Shown here piece by piece: positions 43,741-54,890 of a DNA stretch of 64,000 nucleotides (positions are counted from its first letter, which is position 1; every line of letters begins with the position of its first letter). The translations under genes were made by a program, and so were the position numbers. Source of the DNA: Lantana camara (lineage: Eukaryota > Streptophyta > Magnoliopsida > Lamiales > Verbenaceae); NCBI GenBank assembly GCA_037501455.1, contig CM074856.1:97826001-97890000 (forward strand), written 5' to 3'. The notes below the pieces were generated by a model. That model had not been told where the DNA came from, did no database searches, and was given only the letters and a program-made list of their open reading frames with translations.

Positions 43741-45364
43741 TACAAGGTTCAGAACCGGTGCTTTGGGTCATGTTGTGTCGAGTATAGGTCGCACGACATA
43801 GGAACTAATTGTCAATGTGCGCACTGTATTGGAATGTTTGCAATTTCTTAACTTATTTGTTTTAAATTATTACAAATTATGTATTGCATCTGCATTAACT
43901 AGGTGCTCTTATTTATTTTCATTACTTAACATATCCACGTACTAACCTGCATGCATAGATATCCATTTAAATTGTGAATAATAGGATTCAAATTTGGCGT
44001 GTTTGACTACTTTCAACGAATTGAAGATAAATGAATCTTTACAGAATTCAACAAGGACTCGATGCTAGTGTTAGGGGAACAATTTTGTGGTTCTATTTTT
44101 AGGTGTCTTCTTTACTTGTGCCACCGGGTGCTGTTTAGTTGAAGCCACTTAGGAATCTAAATAGGAGTTAACCAGAAAATATATGATCAAGCTAATAGCT
44201 TCAAGATATAAGGTGAATGCATGTAAGTTAGAACGTTGGGATGTGGTCAACTTCTCTGCACGATGCGATGCTCGTAGCCTCATAAATGATTTGATGGAAG
44301 TTGGTAGGCAGATGGGGAATAGCTGCGAAAGTGTACAAATTTGTTCAGGTTTGGAATTGTCCCTTAATGTTTGGCGCCACACGAGGCAAGGATCAGTACC
44401 TGAAAAATCTCCTACTGAAGATTAATGTAACGCTTGGTGGGTTGGGTTTCTGGTCAATTAAAGGGAGTTCTCCTTCACTTCCGATGGTGTCTAAGGTTCC
44501 AGCTCTGATTCATCACATGGACATTTCTCATGGCTGGCCTAGACAATCGGATGTCTCCTTAATTGTCGTTGATGTTAACTCGAGACAATGATTGTCAATC
44601 TCGTGTTTTGGGGCATGCCTATGAACACAATCTACAAAAGTGAAAATGATCGATTTACTACGCAAACATGCCTCAGATACTGAAGATTAGGGAATTATGG
44701 AAAAGCTGCTAGAGGACATCTATTAGTGTTTGGCAGCAAAGCCGGATCGGTTATCATAGCCATGATGGCGTCAGTGAAAGTCAATTCAACCAAGTGTTGA
44801 TTGTTAGACATCAGTTCAAGATGGTACGTCAAAGCAGGATCGACCAAATAAGGCCAAACGAACACTTAAGAATTTGAGAAGTACTGCAGTTATGAATCAG
44901 AGGTTAGGATTCTGGCACACTACGGACTAGGACATCTGCCACCCAAGAAAATTCGAACTTTGATTTTATTGCTACGGTGAACGGTACGCTAAACATTCAT
45001 GGCACGAGCATGCATGCATCATTACTTGAGTAATCCTTGTTATTATATGATCTAAATATCAAACTGTGATATGTGTTGATTGTTGTGGATTTTATAATTG
45101 AGTTTTGTGAATTAGTTGCACGTATGTGTTTTAAACTTTTCTTATTATGCATTAATCCTATATCCACGTATATACATATATACTGTAAATTTATCTTACA
45201 GGAATTCCATCGCGATATCCCCCTTGAGTTGAAGTATGGGTGATGAATCTATACTCTAGGGACACTGGTATCAGTTGTGTAAAGGCACACTAAACATACA
45301 TTACGTATTTTATATCAAGTGCTACTTCGATGTGTGTATGTATGAATGCTGAGTAAGTGGACTT

Positions 45365-45755
45365 ATGTGCTAGAGAGTTGTTGAAATCTCTCTATTTATG
45401 TGTTAGGGAGATGTGGGATTCTCCTTATATTTTTTTGATAGAAAGATGTTGGATTCTTTCTAAATTATGTGAGCAAGATATGCTGGATTCTCTTGGAGTT
45501 AGATATTTGGGAGATGTTGGATTCTCTCGAATCTAGGGGTTTGAGAAATGCTGGACTTTCTCAAACTAGAATGTTTGGGATATGTGGAAGTCTTCCAGAC
45601 TTAGGTTGAGAGACGGGGTTCTCTCGATTATGTGCCTGAGAGACGGGGTTCTCTCCATTGGGTATTTGAGAGACGGGGTTCTCTCATTTATGTGCTTGGG
45701 AGACGGGGCTCTCTCTTTCTCTTTTGTGCCGAGAGATGGGATTCTCTCTTTGTGT
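45365..45755 (+). repeat. Array of about twelve stem-loops in gypsy-H
   Basis: Same organisation and order as the array of gypsy-G. TAGAGAG/CTCTCTA (near 45371), TAGAAAG/CTTTCTA (near 45439), TTTGAGAAA/TTTCTCAAA (45540-45565, nine perfect pairs where G has a G-U pair) and the GAGAGACGGGGTTCTCTC units (45607-45690). It ends about 280 bases before the polypurine tract. Confidence 0.85.
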
Positions 45756-46032
45756 TTGATTCGCGCTTTTTGTTGGCCCTCTTGTGGATTGGAAGTGAAC
45801 TACCAAGTGGCTTTGAGATCGTGTGCAACCGTAGCCATCTACTTCGAAGAGGAATCGAAAGAGCTTGAACAACCGGTGATCGGGTCCATAGGCACACCTC
45901 AATGGTATGAAGGACATTCGAATGGAGGCCCCGAACCATGAACATCCCTTGGCGGAAGGGAAGATGAAAGTGTTGAAGTGATCAAAGTCGTTTCAAATTC
46001 AGCACTCAGAGAACCTGGGGACCAGGTTCTCT

Positions 46033-46044
46033 GAAGGGGGGAGG
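46033..46044 (+). promoter_or_regulatory. Polypurine tract of gypsy-H
   Basis: GAAGGGGGGAGG, one base before the TGTAACACCCCAG start of the 3' LTR, near-identical to that of gypsy-G. Confidence 0.88.
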
Positions 46045-46045
46045 T

Positions 46046-48739
46046 TGTAACACCCCAGCCTTTTCGATCGTTTTCGGCGAGCTTTTTGGGACACGACCCC
46101 CAGGGGCTCCAAGAAGACTACCCGGCGTAACTTTTCCCGTTGGTGGCGCGGCCAGAAGGGCAGTGGCGGTGGCGCACGCGCACGCGCCACCTGAAAGTCA
46201 TGCCGGGCGGCGGTGTTAATGTAGCACGGTGGTTCCGTTACGTTCCGATGAGTTTTTTTGACGACCCTTGGTGCTACCCTACCCTTTTCGACCTCCTGAG
46301 TCCGATTCCGGCGTCATTTTGAGCAAACGATGGCCGTAGGTGGTTGTTTTGGTAAGGCAGCGACAGTGGGTTTACTGTAGCCGCGGCGATCTTACAGTTC
46401 CGACAACATGTTTGGGTCGAGCCACACATGGTTGGAAGCGTCTCGATGAGAGGGTTCCATTTTCGGTGGTCCCGTCGTCCGAATCTCAATGGCCAGCGGC
46501 GAATTGGCCGATCAACGCTGACGGACATCGGTCAACAGCGGCTTTTCCGACGAACATCATATGGTTTTGAAGATTTCGTCATGGGTTCTCCAATGGTATG
46601 TTCGGATTTAATTTTCGTCAAGCGGTTTGAGTTTAGTTTTGATTCTTGGCTTCTTAGGTTCCCAGATTGATTTGTATCGGTTTTTCTTCAATTAAATTCC
46701 GTACATTCAGTAATTTCAGATTCTTGTTGAGGGTTTTTGCCGAGCTTGCTAAGATGTACGTATGGTTGTTCACGGAGATTTTTCCGACCACCGGAGGTGG
46801 TGGTCCGGTGGCTGCCGATGGTTGTTCGGCCGGCTCCAGCGATGGCATTCCGATGCCTTTCGATCAGCAGGTTCCTTTCGTCGTGGTGAGTCCAACGCCA
46901 CTTTCCATTCATCAATCAGATGTTCGGTTGATTTGTTATGATTTTTTGAAATTATTGTATTTTATTCGTTAATTGTTTTATGAGTTGTATGGTACTTGAA
47001 AATATGTTACGATGTATGAAAGTTTGTTTCGTGATTTATTGAATTTATTTATCTCGTTTTACGCCTATCTACTTGAGAATATTTCTTGTTTAAGGGGTGT
47101 TAGTGTAATTTTAGAAACTAAATTGATTGTGAAACTATACGAAATATACGTAAAAATTATGAAAGGGTATGTTGTATTTAATTTCAATGAATTGTTGAAG
47201 TATGCTAGTTGTTGGGAAAGTTGTAAATTATCCAAATATGTAATTATAAACAAATTGATATGAAATTAGTGTTTTATTCTCGTGTGACTTGGAGCATGAT
47301 AGAATTATAATGTCACGATTTATATTCCCTAATTGATGTTATGAATTTTATAAAGTTATGCACCTTCTAATGTATGAAATGAATATGATTTGATATGAAT
47401 GACTTGAGTGTATAAATGTGGATTATATGTTGCATCATTTGTATTCGTGGGCATGGCCATGTGTCTTTTTGGTTGTGATTTGAGTCTGAGTCTTGTGTTC
47501 AGTATGTTCAGTTGTTCAGGGGTTTTTCCAGGGAGTGTCTGTCAAATGTTTGGGTTCCAGTGGGACTTCCTTGCTCGTGTTTTCCGTTCTCGTCGGTGTA
47601 AGGTGAGGCTTTAGGATTTTCTTTTTGTTAAAGCGACCTTCAACCCTCTGTGCTCGTTTTCAAACCTGCATGCGATTATATGTGTTTATATGATATGTTT
47701 ATGAATTTGTCATACGAGTAAAGGTTTTGAACTATATATACGAGCGTATGTAAGCTTGAAATGTTTTGCAACGAGGCTATGCTCCAAACCGTGTGTCTTC
47801 AGGCTAGCTACGGATTTGGATGACATGGAGAGGTACGTTTATAGCATATGCTAAGTTGGAGGGTATGGTATGTCTGATAAGGTACGTAAGTTATGATTGT
47901 GATATGATAAGTATGATATGTAGCGAGTTATGATCTGATTTGCTTTGTTCTGATTTGTTGGGCCCTGGGAATTGTGGGTAAGGACGCCTGGAAGAGCAAG
48001 GGCCGTCGGGTTAAGCCTGTGCATAATTCCCATTTGAAGTACTAATGCACGACTTTTGAGGTTGAGGAGGCGTGGTGCTTCAAGCACAATGTGGGTTAGC
48101 TACCCCTTGTGCATTGGTAAGTAGGTGGAGAGGGTTTGACTCCCGAACACCGTTGTTGTTGGGGTTGGATTGTTTTTTATTATGTTTTCTATTTTTATAC
48201 GTATGTTAATAAATTGGGAGTTAGTGTAAGACCAGTACTCGCCGGGTATAAGAATTTGATACGTTATGTTGATTATGAAACGGGATATGAGCTTTCGTTT
48301 ACGTTATGATATGAATATGTTAAGCTTGTTATGCTTTGATAAGTATATGTATAAGTTTGATTTGAAAATGGTTTTGGTATGCAAAACCCTCCTCCCGGTT
48401 CATAGTCTTTCTTTTGATACGTGCTCTGCTCCTTATTGTATATGGTGTGTGTGAGTTCAGCCCCCTCACTCAGTCAGTGGACTGATCCTCGCCCCAACTA
48501 CGTTTTTAGTTTGCAGGTGCAGGTCCTTGGAGTTCGAGCTAGGCGGTGGTGTGTCGTGTCTGTCAAGTTAGTGTCTCTTGTTAGGTTTGTTAAGTTTCTA
48601 TTTCAGTTATGTGTGTAATTTGTAAATGCTTATACTCTGTACAGGTTTAAGCTTATTGATTGTATGTATGGAATTCGGGACAGGTTAGGACAGGTTCTTG
48701 GTTTAGTTGAACCCGTCTTTGTTGTGATTATTTCGGGAC
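46046..48739 (+). mobile_element. 3' LTR of gypsy-H, 3' end missing
   Basis: Begins TGTAACACCCCAGCC after the polypurine tract. It follows the 5' LTR from 46530 and stops at about 48739 (TTTCGGGACAGGG), some 280 bases short of the end seen in the 5' copy. A GC-rich block at 46140-46260 includes a GGTGGCGC/GCGCCACC inverted repeat. No gene is apparent. Confidence 0.83.
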
Positions 48740-48840
48740 AGGGCCGTGTGGGCCGAATACTCTTAACTTGTATTGGGTTTGTAGCTATGACTTGATTATT
48801 GGTACATAATAATCAACTCAGTATAATTATGCTTCCGGAC
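48740..48840. other. Unassigned junction segment
   Basis: About 100 bases between the truncated LTR H and LTR I, including a short repeat of GGACC-AAGGGCACCAT at its right end. The origin is not recognised. Confidence 0.35.
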
Positions 48841-49638
48841 CAAAGGGCACCATGGACCGAAGGGCACCATATCCCCCACACCATAGCCCGACATGTGTAA
48901 CAAAATAGAAACTCCGCACATGCACCAAGCTACTGCGAAGGGGTGACAAACAATATCTCTCCTCGGCTAGGCGGTCTAGACCCTAATACATAGTGTGTAA
49001 AGGTAATAAAAGCAAATGCGGGAGCACCAGGATCACAAACATATTAATATACATACATACATATCAAGAGTAAACCGAGTCAAGTTATATATGTCATGCC
49101 CACCACGGGCCAAATAAATCATATCAATGCTCATAATTCGAATTCAGAAGCATAATCCTATACATATTTATACATATTACCAAAAATGGAAAGTAAAGAT
49201 GCAATATGCAAAGGCTCTCCTACAAAACTCGAACAACCCAAGGTAAAAGACCGTTGCCTAGAACGAATTGAAGACCTATACCTTTAAACTTAAGATACAA
49301 AAGGGCAGAAAGAAAACAACGAGGAGGGGTCAGTCCTAAAGACTGGTGAGGGGGCTAACACACACACACGTACATATACGTAAGAGTATAACATATTTAA
49401 AATTAAAGGGCTCGTGAACCAGGGTGTGGTTTTTGCATTCTAAAATATTTTAACCCATTATAATACATATAAAGAAAAAAGTTTAAGGCCAAAGGCCAAA
49501 ATCAACCAATTTGAGAAGTTAAAAGTCCACTCCCGTTTCACAAACCATAAACAGAAGCAAAAGCACACTAACTCGGCGAGTACGAGTTTCCAACCCACCT
49601 ACTTTATATTCATAAGCAAAATACACAGGCAAAGCAAG

Positions 49639-49850
49639 GTGTAAAATCAATCCAACCTACTCCGATTGGGGAAGAGAGGCGTGACCCCTCAACCACGGCT
49701 CTCGGGAAAACGTATGAACGGGGGATCCTATCCGCCCCTTCGAAGGTGTAAAATCAATCCAACCTACTCCGATTAGGGAAGAGAGGCGCGACCCCTCAAC
49801 CATGGCTCTCGGGAAAATATATGAGAGGGGGATCCTATCCGCCCCTTCGA
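49639..49850. repeat. 106-bp tandem duplication in LTR I
   Basis: Two copies starting GGTGTAAAATCAATCC at 49639 and 49745, each ending in GATCCTATCCGCCCCTTCGA, with roughly a dozen differences. Confidence 0.85.
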
Positions 49851-50181
49851 CAAGCTAGCTCAAGAAGACCCACCTTCGCCTCAACGTCCCGAGGTTGGGC
49901 TAAGTCTCCCATTGGTGGAGTTGTGTTGATGAGAGAGCTCAGTGACCCCACGGCCCATCCGAGATCACGTACCACTTCTCCAGGGCCCAAGGCAAAGTGC
50001 AAAATGCATATACATATCATAGACTTATCTTTCAAAGTCCAAACTTGATAGTGCAAAACACACACCAACCCTTTTGAAAGCAAATAAACATAAGACATAG
50101 CTTATATATATATATAAACGGTTTCAGAAGATTCCATAGCAAATGGGCCAATTCCCATAAAATACATATCAAGCACGTATC

Positions 50182-50186
<5 letters not shown>

Positions 50187-50266
<80 letters not shown>
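50187..50266. repeat. CA/TA microsatellite
   Basis: Roughly 14 AC units followed by about 25 TA units. Confidence 0.95.
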
Positions 50267-50268
<2 letters not shown>

Positions 50269-51849
50269 CATGCGGGCTTAAAATTCATGTAGGGTTGTTG
50301 GTCATATTAACTAAAAGAATGAAAACCTCACCTTGTCGACTGAACGAAACGAAACGAACCGAAATACACCAAAAGGACCACCTCCTGAACAACGGGATGA
50401 ACCTAAGAACAAAACAAAGAACGAGAGACATACTTAGACTCAATATGAACCAAGTAGACGCTCAACAAATGCATATGGATACATATGATGCAATGCACGT
50501 CACATATGTTCAAATTTAGACATATTGGAGTAAATATCATACTATCATAGCCACAAAGCCTAAATTAAGTTCATAACATATCATATAAGCTCATAACATA
50601 TCATATCGTAGCATATCAATATCATATATGAGTTTAAGACATATAAGGAAAGCAACTGATACAAAAGGAGCAACAAAAGGTAGCATTTAGGGCATATAAG
50701 TTCATACACTTGTACAAAGGGCAAAATCATGTAACCGGCACATAAAGCAACACATAACACATTAAATAAACACCTAAGATAGCACATTATATCATAACTC
50801 ATGCATATATAAGTTTAATTCACACAAACAAAGTAAAACAGGCAAAGTGATTTCATACGTACCATTTAAACAGTTAGATATTCAAATCATGTTTACACTT
50901 AGCAAATAAATCCATAAAATTAAAATGAACATCAAAACCTATTATATAACAATTAATTAGCATCTTAGGATCATAACTGGGGTGGGAGAAAACATATAAA
51001 ACCATAAACAAAACAATAACAACACATAGGCTCAAGAAATGAAGCAAACACTTTTAGAAAAACGTCTTATAGTTACGAAAATTTAGCAACAGAAATTATT
51101 CATTGCTACTTAGCAACGGATATAGCAACGAAAAAAAATCCGTGGAAAAATGCTTTAGCAACGGAATTTTCGTTGCTAAATCCTTTCCTATATATGAAAA
51201 AAAATAGCAACGGATTTTCGTTGCTATATGAAGGGAAAATAAATAAATAAATAAAAAATATTAGCAACGAAAAATTCGTTGCTTTTTAGCGATTTTTTGT
51301 TGCTATATGGAAGAAAAAAAAGAAATAAAAATAAACAAATATCAAAAATATTTGCAACGAAAAATCCATTGCTATTTAGCAACGGATTTTTCTTTGCTAT
51401 AAGGATGAAAAAAAAAAAGAAATAAAAATAAATAAATATAAAAAAGATTAGCAACGGAAAATCCGTTGCTATAAACATATGATTAAAAAAATTAATAAAA
51501 TATTTATAATTTAGCAACGGATTTTTCATTGCTATATGGAATAAAAATAAATGAATAATAAAAAATATTTGCAACGGAAAATCCGTTGCTATAAATATTT
51601 AATTAAAAAATAATAGAATACTTATAATTTAGCAACAAAAAATTCGTTACTATAAATAGTTGATTAATAATTTAATATAATTCATATGTTCGGGGATTAT
51701 ATGATCATATAATCGGGGATTATATATAATTCATATTTGTATAAAATAACCTTTCATATATAAAAGCCTTGAATATTTTTATTTGATAGAAAATCTGTAT
51801 TATTTATATATTATAAGGTATAATATACATTATAAATCATTAAAAGAGT

Positions 51850-52265
51850 GCATAACACAATAATTTCTTAAAATTCACATATATAACGCTTGAAATTCGC
51901 GTACAAATACTTCGATATTAAGAGAAAAGTTTTTCATTTAACATATAACGGTTGCATAACACAATGATTTCTTAATATTTAGATAATTCTACAAATTTTA
52001 ATATAAATTCATTATATTAAAAGAAAACTTCTTAATTTAACATCTAACGGTTGCGTAACACAATAATTCCTCAGTATATAGATATAATTCTATAAATTCA
52101 AATATAAATATTTCATATTAAGAAAATAATTCTTTATATTAAGTTATTCAACTACGATTGCTAAATAATACACAATAGTTCCTCAAAATGCGGATATTGT
52201 TCTACAGATGTATAAGTGAATACTTCATATTGACATAAAATTAGTTCTTTATTCAACTATCAACA
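51850..52265. repeat. Four imperfect ~104-bp tandem repeats inside the CACTA-like element
   Basis: Units start near 51850, 51954, 52053 and 52160 with variants of GCATAACACAATAATTTCTTA, followed by an ATTCTACAAATTTAAATAT-like middle and a TATTAAGAAAA end. Confidence 0.65.
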
Positions 52266-52984
52266 AAATCTAATTATTTAATTATGTAAACTTTCATATT
52301 TTTTTTATATGTCAAAAACTTATACTTAAGTTGATATACATTGGTTACATAAACATTCATCCAAATATAACACAATGTTAATAGATTTTGTGGAATATGA
52401 TAAAAAACCTATCATATTTTTATTTGATACAAAATTGGATAGAAAATTGTTATTTTGAACTTTATTCAAATTTTCAATTTGTCATATTATACTCTTATTA
52501 TAAACCAATTAACTAGCTACAAAATTGAATTATTTATAGTCATATTAATTTCAGTAGGTTTACAAGTCCAAGTTAAATTCCTAATAAAATGAAAATATCA
52601 TATGAAAATTTTAGGCGGACCCAACTTCACTTACTCAGACTAATTATAATGCAAATGTATCACAATTGCTATTAGATTTTGTTACTTTTCTTAAAATTTA
52701 TGTTAATTATAAGGTATAATATACAATATAAATCATTAAAATATGCCATATTTGTTTAGTAGTATGATATATTATACTTAAAGTACATACATTATAATTA
52801 AAATACAGAAGTGTATATTTTTAACAATGCTTAATGCAATTATTTACGGATATATATGATTATATTTAATATAAAATTATATTTGAAAAATACTTATATT
52901 TAAACTTAATATAATAAGTGCTTAAAATGAAGGTATGAATATGTTATTGTTCTTATATATATAAAAAAACCTCATTATACCATC

Positions 52985-53165
52985 AATGAAGCTAGCCGAG
53001 TTGGTTGGGAGTCCAACCTTGTTCCCTGGAGACCCAGGTTCAAATCTTGCCTTGCACAAATTATTCAAAATAATTATGAGCCACCTAGGGCTGGCTCGAT
53101 TTGGTTGGGGTGGTGCGGCCCTAGTGGTGGGTCGAACCAGGGTGGCTTGGCAGCTCCTGGGCCCC
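52985..53165 (+). mobile_element. tRNA-derived SINE inside the CACTA-like element
   Basis: TAGCCGAGTTGG (52993-53004) fits the pol III A box and GGTTCAAATCT (53038-53048) the B box, at tRNA-like spacing. Downstream GC-rich sequence runs to about 53165 and lies in an AT-rich context. Ends and target duplications are not fixed. Confidence 0.6.
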
Positions 53166-53517
53166 ACAAATTAATTTTTAATTTATTAATTTAAATTTTA
53201 CCTTTTGCAACGAAAATTCCGTTGTAAAAAAGCAAAAAATTAATTAATTATTAGTTGGTTTGCAACGGAAAATCCGTTGCTAAATCTATTACTAAAAAAT
53301 TCGTTGCTAATTTCTGTGGGTAGTAATTTGTTGCTAATTCTGTTGCTAATATCTGTTGCTAATAATTTGTTCCTAAATCCGTTGCTATAGATTAGCCACG
53401 AGGGTTATAGCAACGGAAAATTTTCGTTGCTAAATTCGTTGCTAAAGCCTAATCTGTAGCTAATTGGGCCAAAATCCGTTGCTAAATCCGTCGCTATAAG
53501 ACTTTTTTCTAGTAGTC

Positions 53518-54890
53518 AAAGGATCGCGTGCACAGCTCCGGAACGATCAGCTATGTTGCAGCAGCTTCATGGCCTTCCTGGAGGACTGAACGGCCGTTCA
53601 GTCCTCTCCTCTTTGTGCTCTGAACGACCGTGCTTGTGTACAGAAGTTGCAACCATGCCTGAACGGTCGTTCGGTCCATATCTTCACCCCGGGGAGAACG
53701 GTCGTTTGGTTGTGCAGACAACAGCTCTTTCTTTGAATTTGCAGCTGAAAACTTACCCAAAACCTTGGCAAAAAAGGGGATACATATAGAGAAAGATATA
53801 TACTTCAAAACTATGAAAAAACACACGAAAATGAGCACAAAAATCCATCAATTCAGTCCCATAAACATGACAGCAGCTAGGCATGGAAGAGCAGATTTCT
53901 ATTTCTAAGTTTCATGCTCAAAAACATAATATTTCTTCAAAGTCATAAATGGTATTTCATTCATCACATATCTACCATGAAGTATGAGTCAAGAATTGAG
54001 GCAAAGAAGTTCATAAGATCAAAAAATATTAAGCAAAACAACACAACACTCATGCTATGTCATGAATTCCAAAAAGATGATCTATCCCTCACTATTCATA
54101 TATCTTTCCAAAATCATATTAAACCAAGATTAAAACATGAATTTTTCATGGATTAAATGAATCATAGAAGAATGAGGAAATCAAAAATATGTTTACCTTC
54201 AAGAGTTGATGAAGTATGGAAGAGTTTGAGCTCAAAAATCACAAGCTTGAATAGAGGCTTCTTCTCTTCCTCTTCTTTCTTTGGTTCAACAACTTTTCCT
54301 TCTTCTTAGGGGGTATGAATTTCGAAATGGGGATGATAAGTGAGAGAGAGGAGTGACTCTAGTTAATAAAAGTCATGGTTTAGGCCTAATTGGGGTTAGG
54401 GTGGTCCCACAAACTCAAGACTAGTCAAAAGGTGTCACTTTGATGCTAGGTGCTTGTTTCGGTGGAATTTCGGAGGTCCAAATGAACTTCAAAAATTACA
54501 AGGTTAGATTCTTTGGCTTTCTTTTTTCGTTATGAGTCCAAATATTCTTCCGAAATTTGAATCCGAATTCCCAAACTCAAGATACGCCTTCCAGAACACA
54601 AGGTGCGATAAAACGAGTTAGGCCCTCATGTCCCTAACAAATAAAACAGTTCGAAAATCATATCAAACGAACTTAAAAACATAAAAAGAGCATGTAAACA
54701 AGTTCATAATTCAAGTATATCACGTAGTCACAAAAATCAAAAATGAAAACGGATTCAAACGGATTAAAAACGAAGCAATTACGGACAAAACGTTCAAATA
54801 TTCAAACATATACTTAACAAATATTTCAAATAAATTAGAGACTATCAATTAAACATTATAATAAATATATACATGAAATTCAGAAGTAGT
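53518..54890 (-). mobile_element. Gypsy LTR I, proximal part (minus strand)
   Basis: Continuation of LTR I. It holds a palindrome cluster (53581-53709), a splice-donor-like CTTGAAGGTAAAC (minus strand, near 54200) after the conserved CTATTCA...TTTTGAGCTC block, and the AACACAAGGTGCG box near 54596. The LTR start is worn and the boundary with degenerate pol sequence is put near 54890. Confidence 0.72.
53581..53709. repeat. GAACGGCCGTTC palindrome cluster in LTR I
   Basis: 53581-53606 is a perfect 26-bp palindrome (half GAGGACTGAACGG). Imperfect copies are at 53622 (GAACGACCGTGC), 53661-53672 (GAACGGTCGTTC) and about 53697 (GAACGGTCGTTT). CCCCGGGG lies at 53687. Confidence 0.85.

Larger units (their letters stand above)
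43721..46045 (+). mobile_element. Internal region of gypsy-H (no coding capacity)
   Basis: Complete 2.3 kb internal region between primer-binding site and polypurine tract. No gypsy protein motif is seen in any frame; open frames of 70-120 codons in the stem-loop region are accidents of the repeats. The distal half matches the G internal region. A coding-free internal region with intact priming sites is typical of non-autonomous LTR elements. Confidence 0.8.
48841..51048 (-). mobile_element. Gypsy LTR I, distal part (minus strand)
   Basis: Reverse-complement gypsy LTR: CCATATCCCCCACACC, a CGGCTAGGCGGTCTAG box, then the CTCGGCGAGTACGAG box near 49573, related to LTR B. The exact terminus is worn. 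It contains a 106-bp tandem duplication (49639-49850) and a long CA/TA microsatellite (about 50187-50266), and is interrupted by a CACTA-like element at 51049. It resumes at 53518. Confidence 0.75.
51046..53520. mobile_element. Non-autonomous CACTA-like (En/Spm) DNA transposon
   Basis: The element itself is 51049-53517 (2469 bp), with AAA on both sides (51046-51048 and 53518-53520) as the 3-bp target duplication typical of CACTA elements. The left end reads CACTTTTAGAAAAACGTC and the right end, reversed, reads GACTACTAGAAAAAAGTC. Both continue with TTATAG and then GCAACGG-type repeats. Sub-terminal regions (51075-51660 and 53200-53490) hold many copies of a palindrome built on GCAACGGAAAATCCGTTGC, as expected for transposase-binding repeats. 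No transposase frame exists. The interior is AT-rich with a ~104-bp tandem repeat and a SINE. Confidence 0.82.

Noticed and set aside
45582..45941. 119-codon frame with repeated RDGVLS-like units
   Set aside because: The repeats are translations of the stem-loop array; a nucleic-acid structure accounts for them, and the frame is not shared by the G array (60 codons there).
50032..50271. 79-codon frame of alternating Ile/Tyr and Cys/Val
   Set aside because: Translation of the CA/TA microsatellite.
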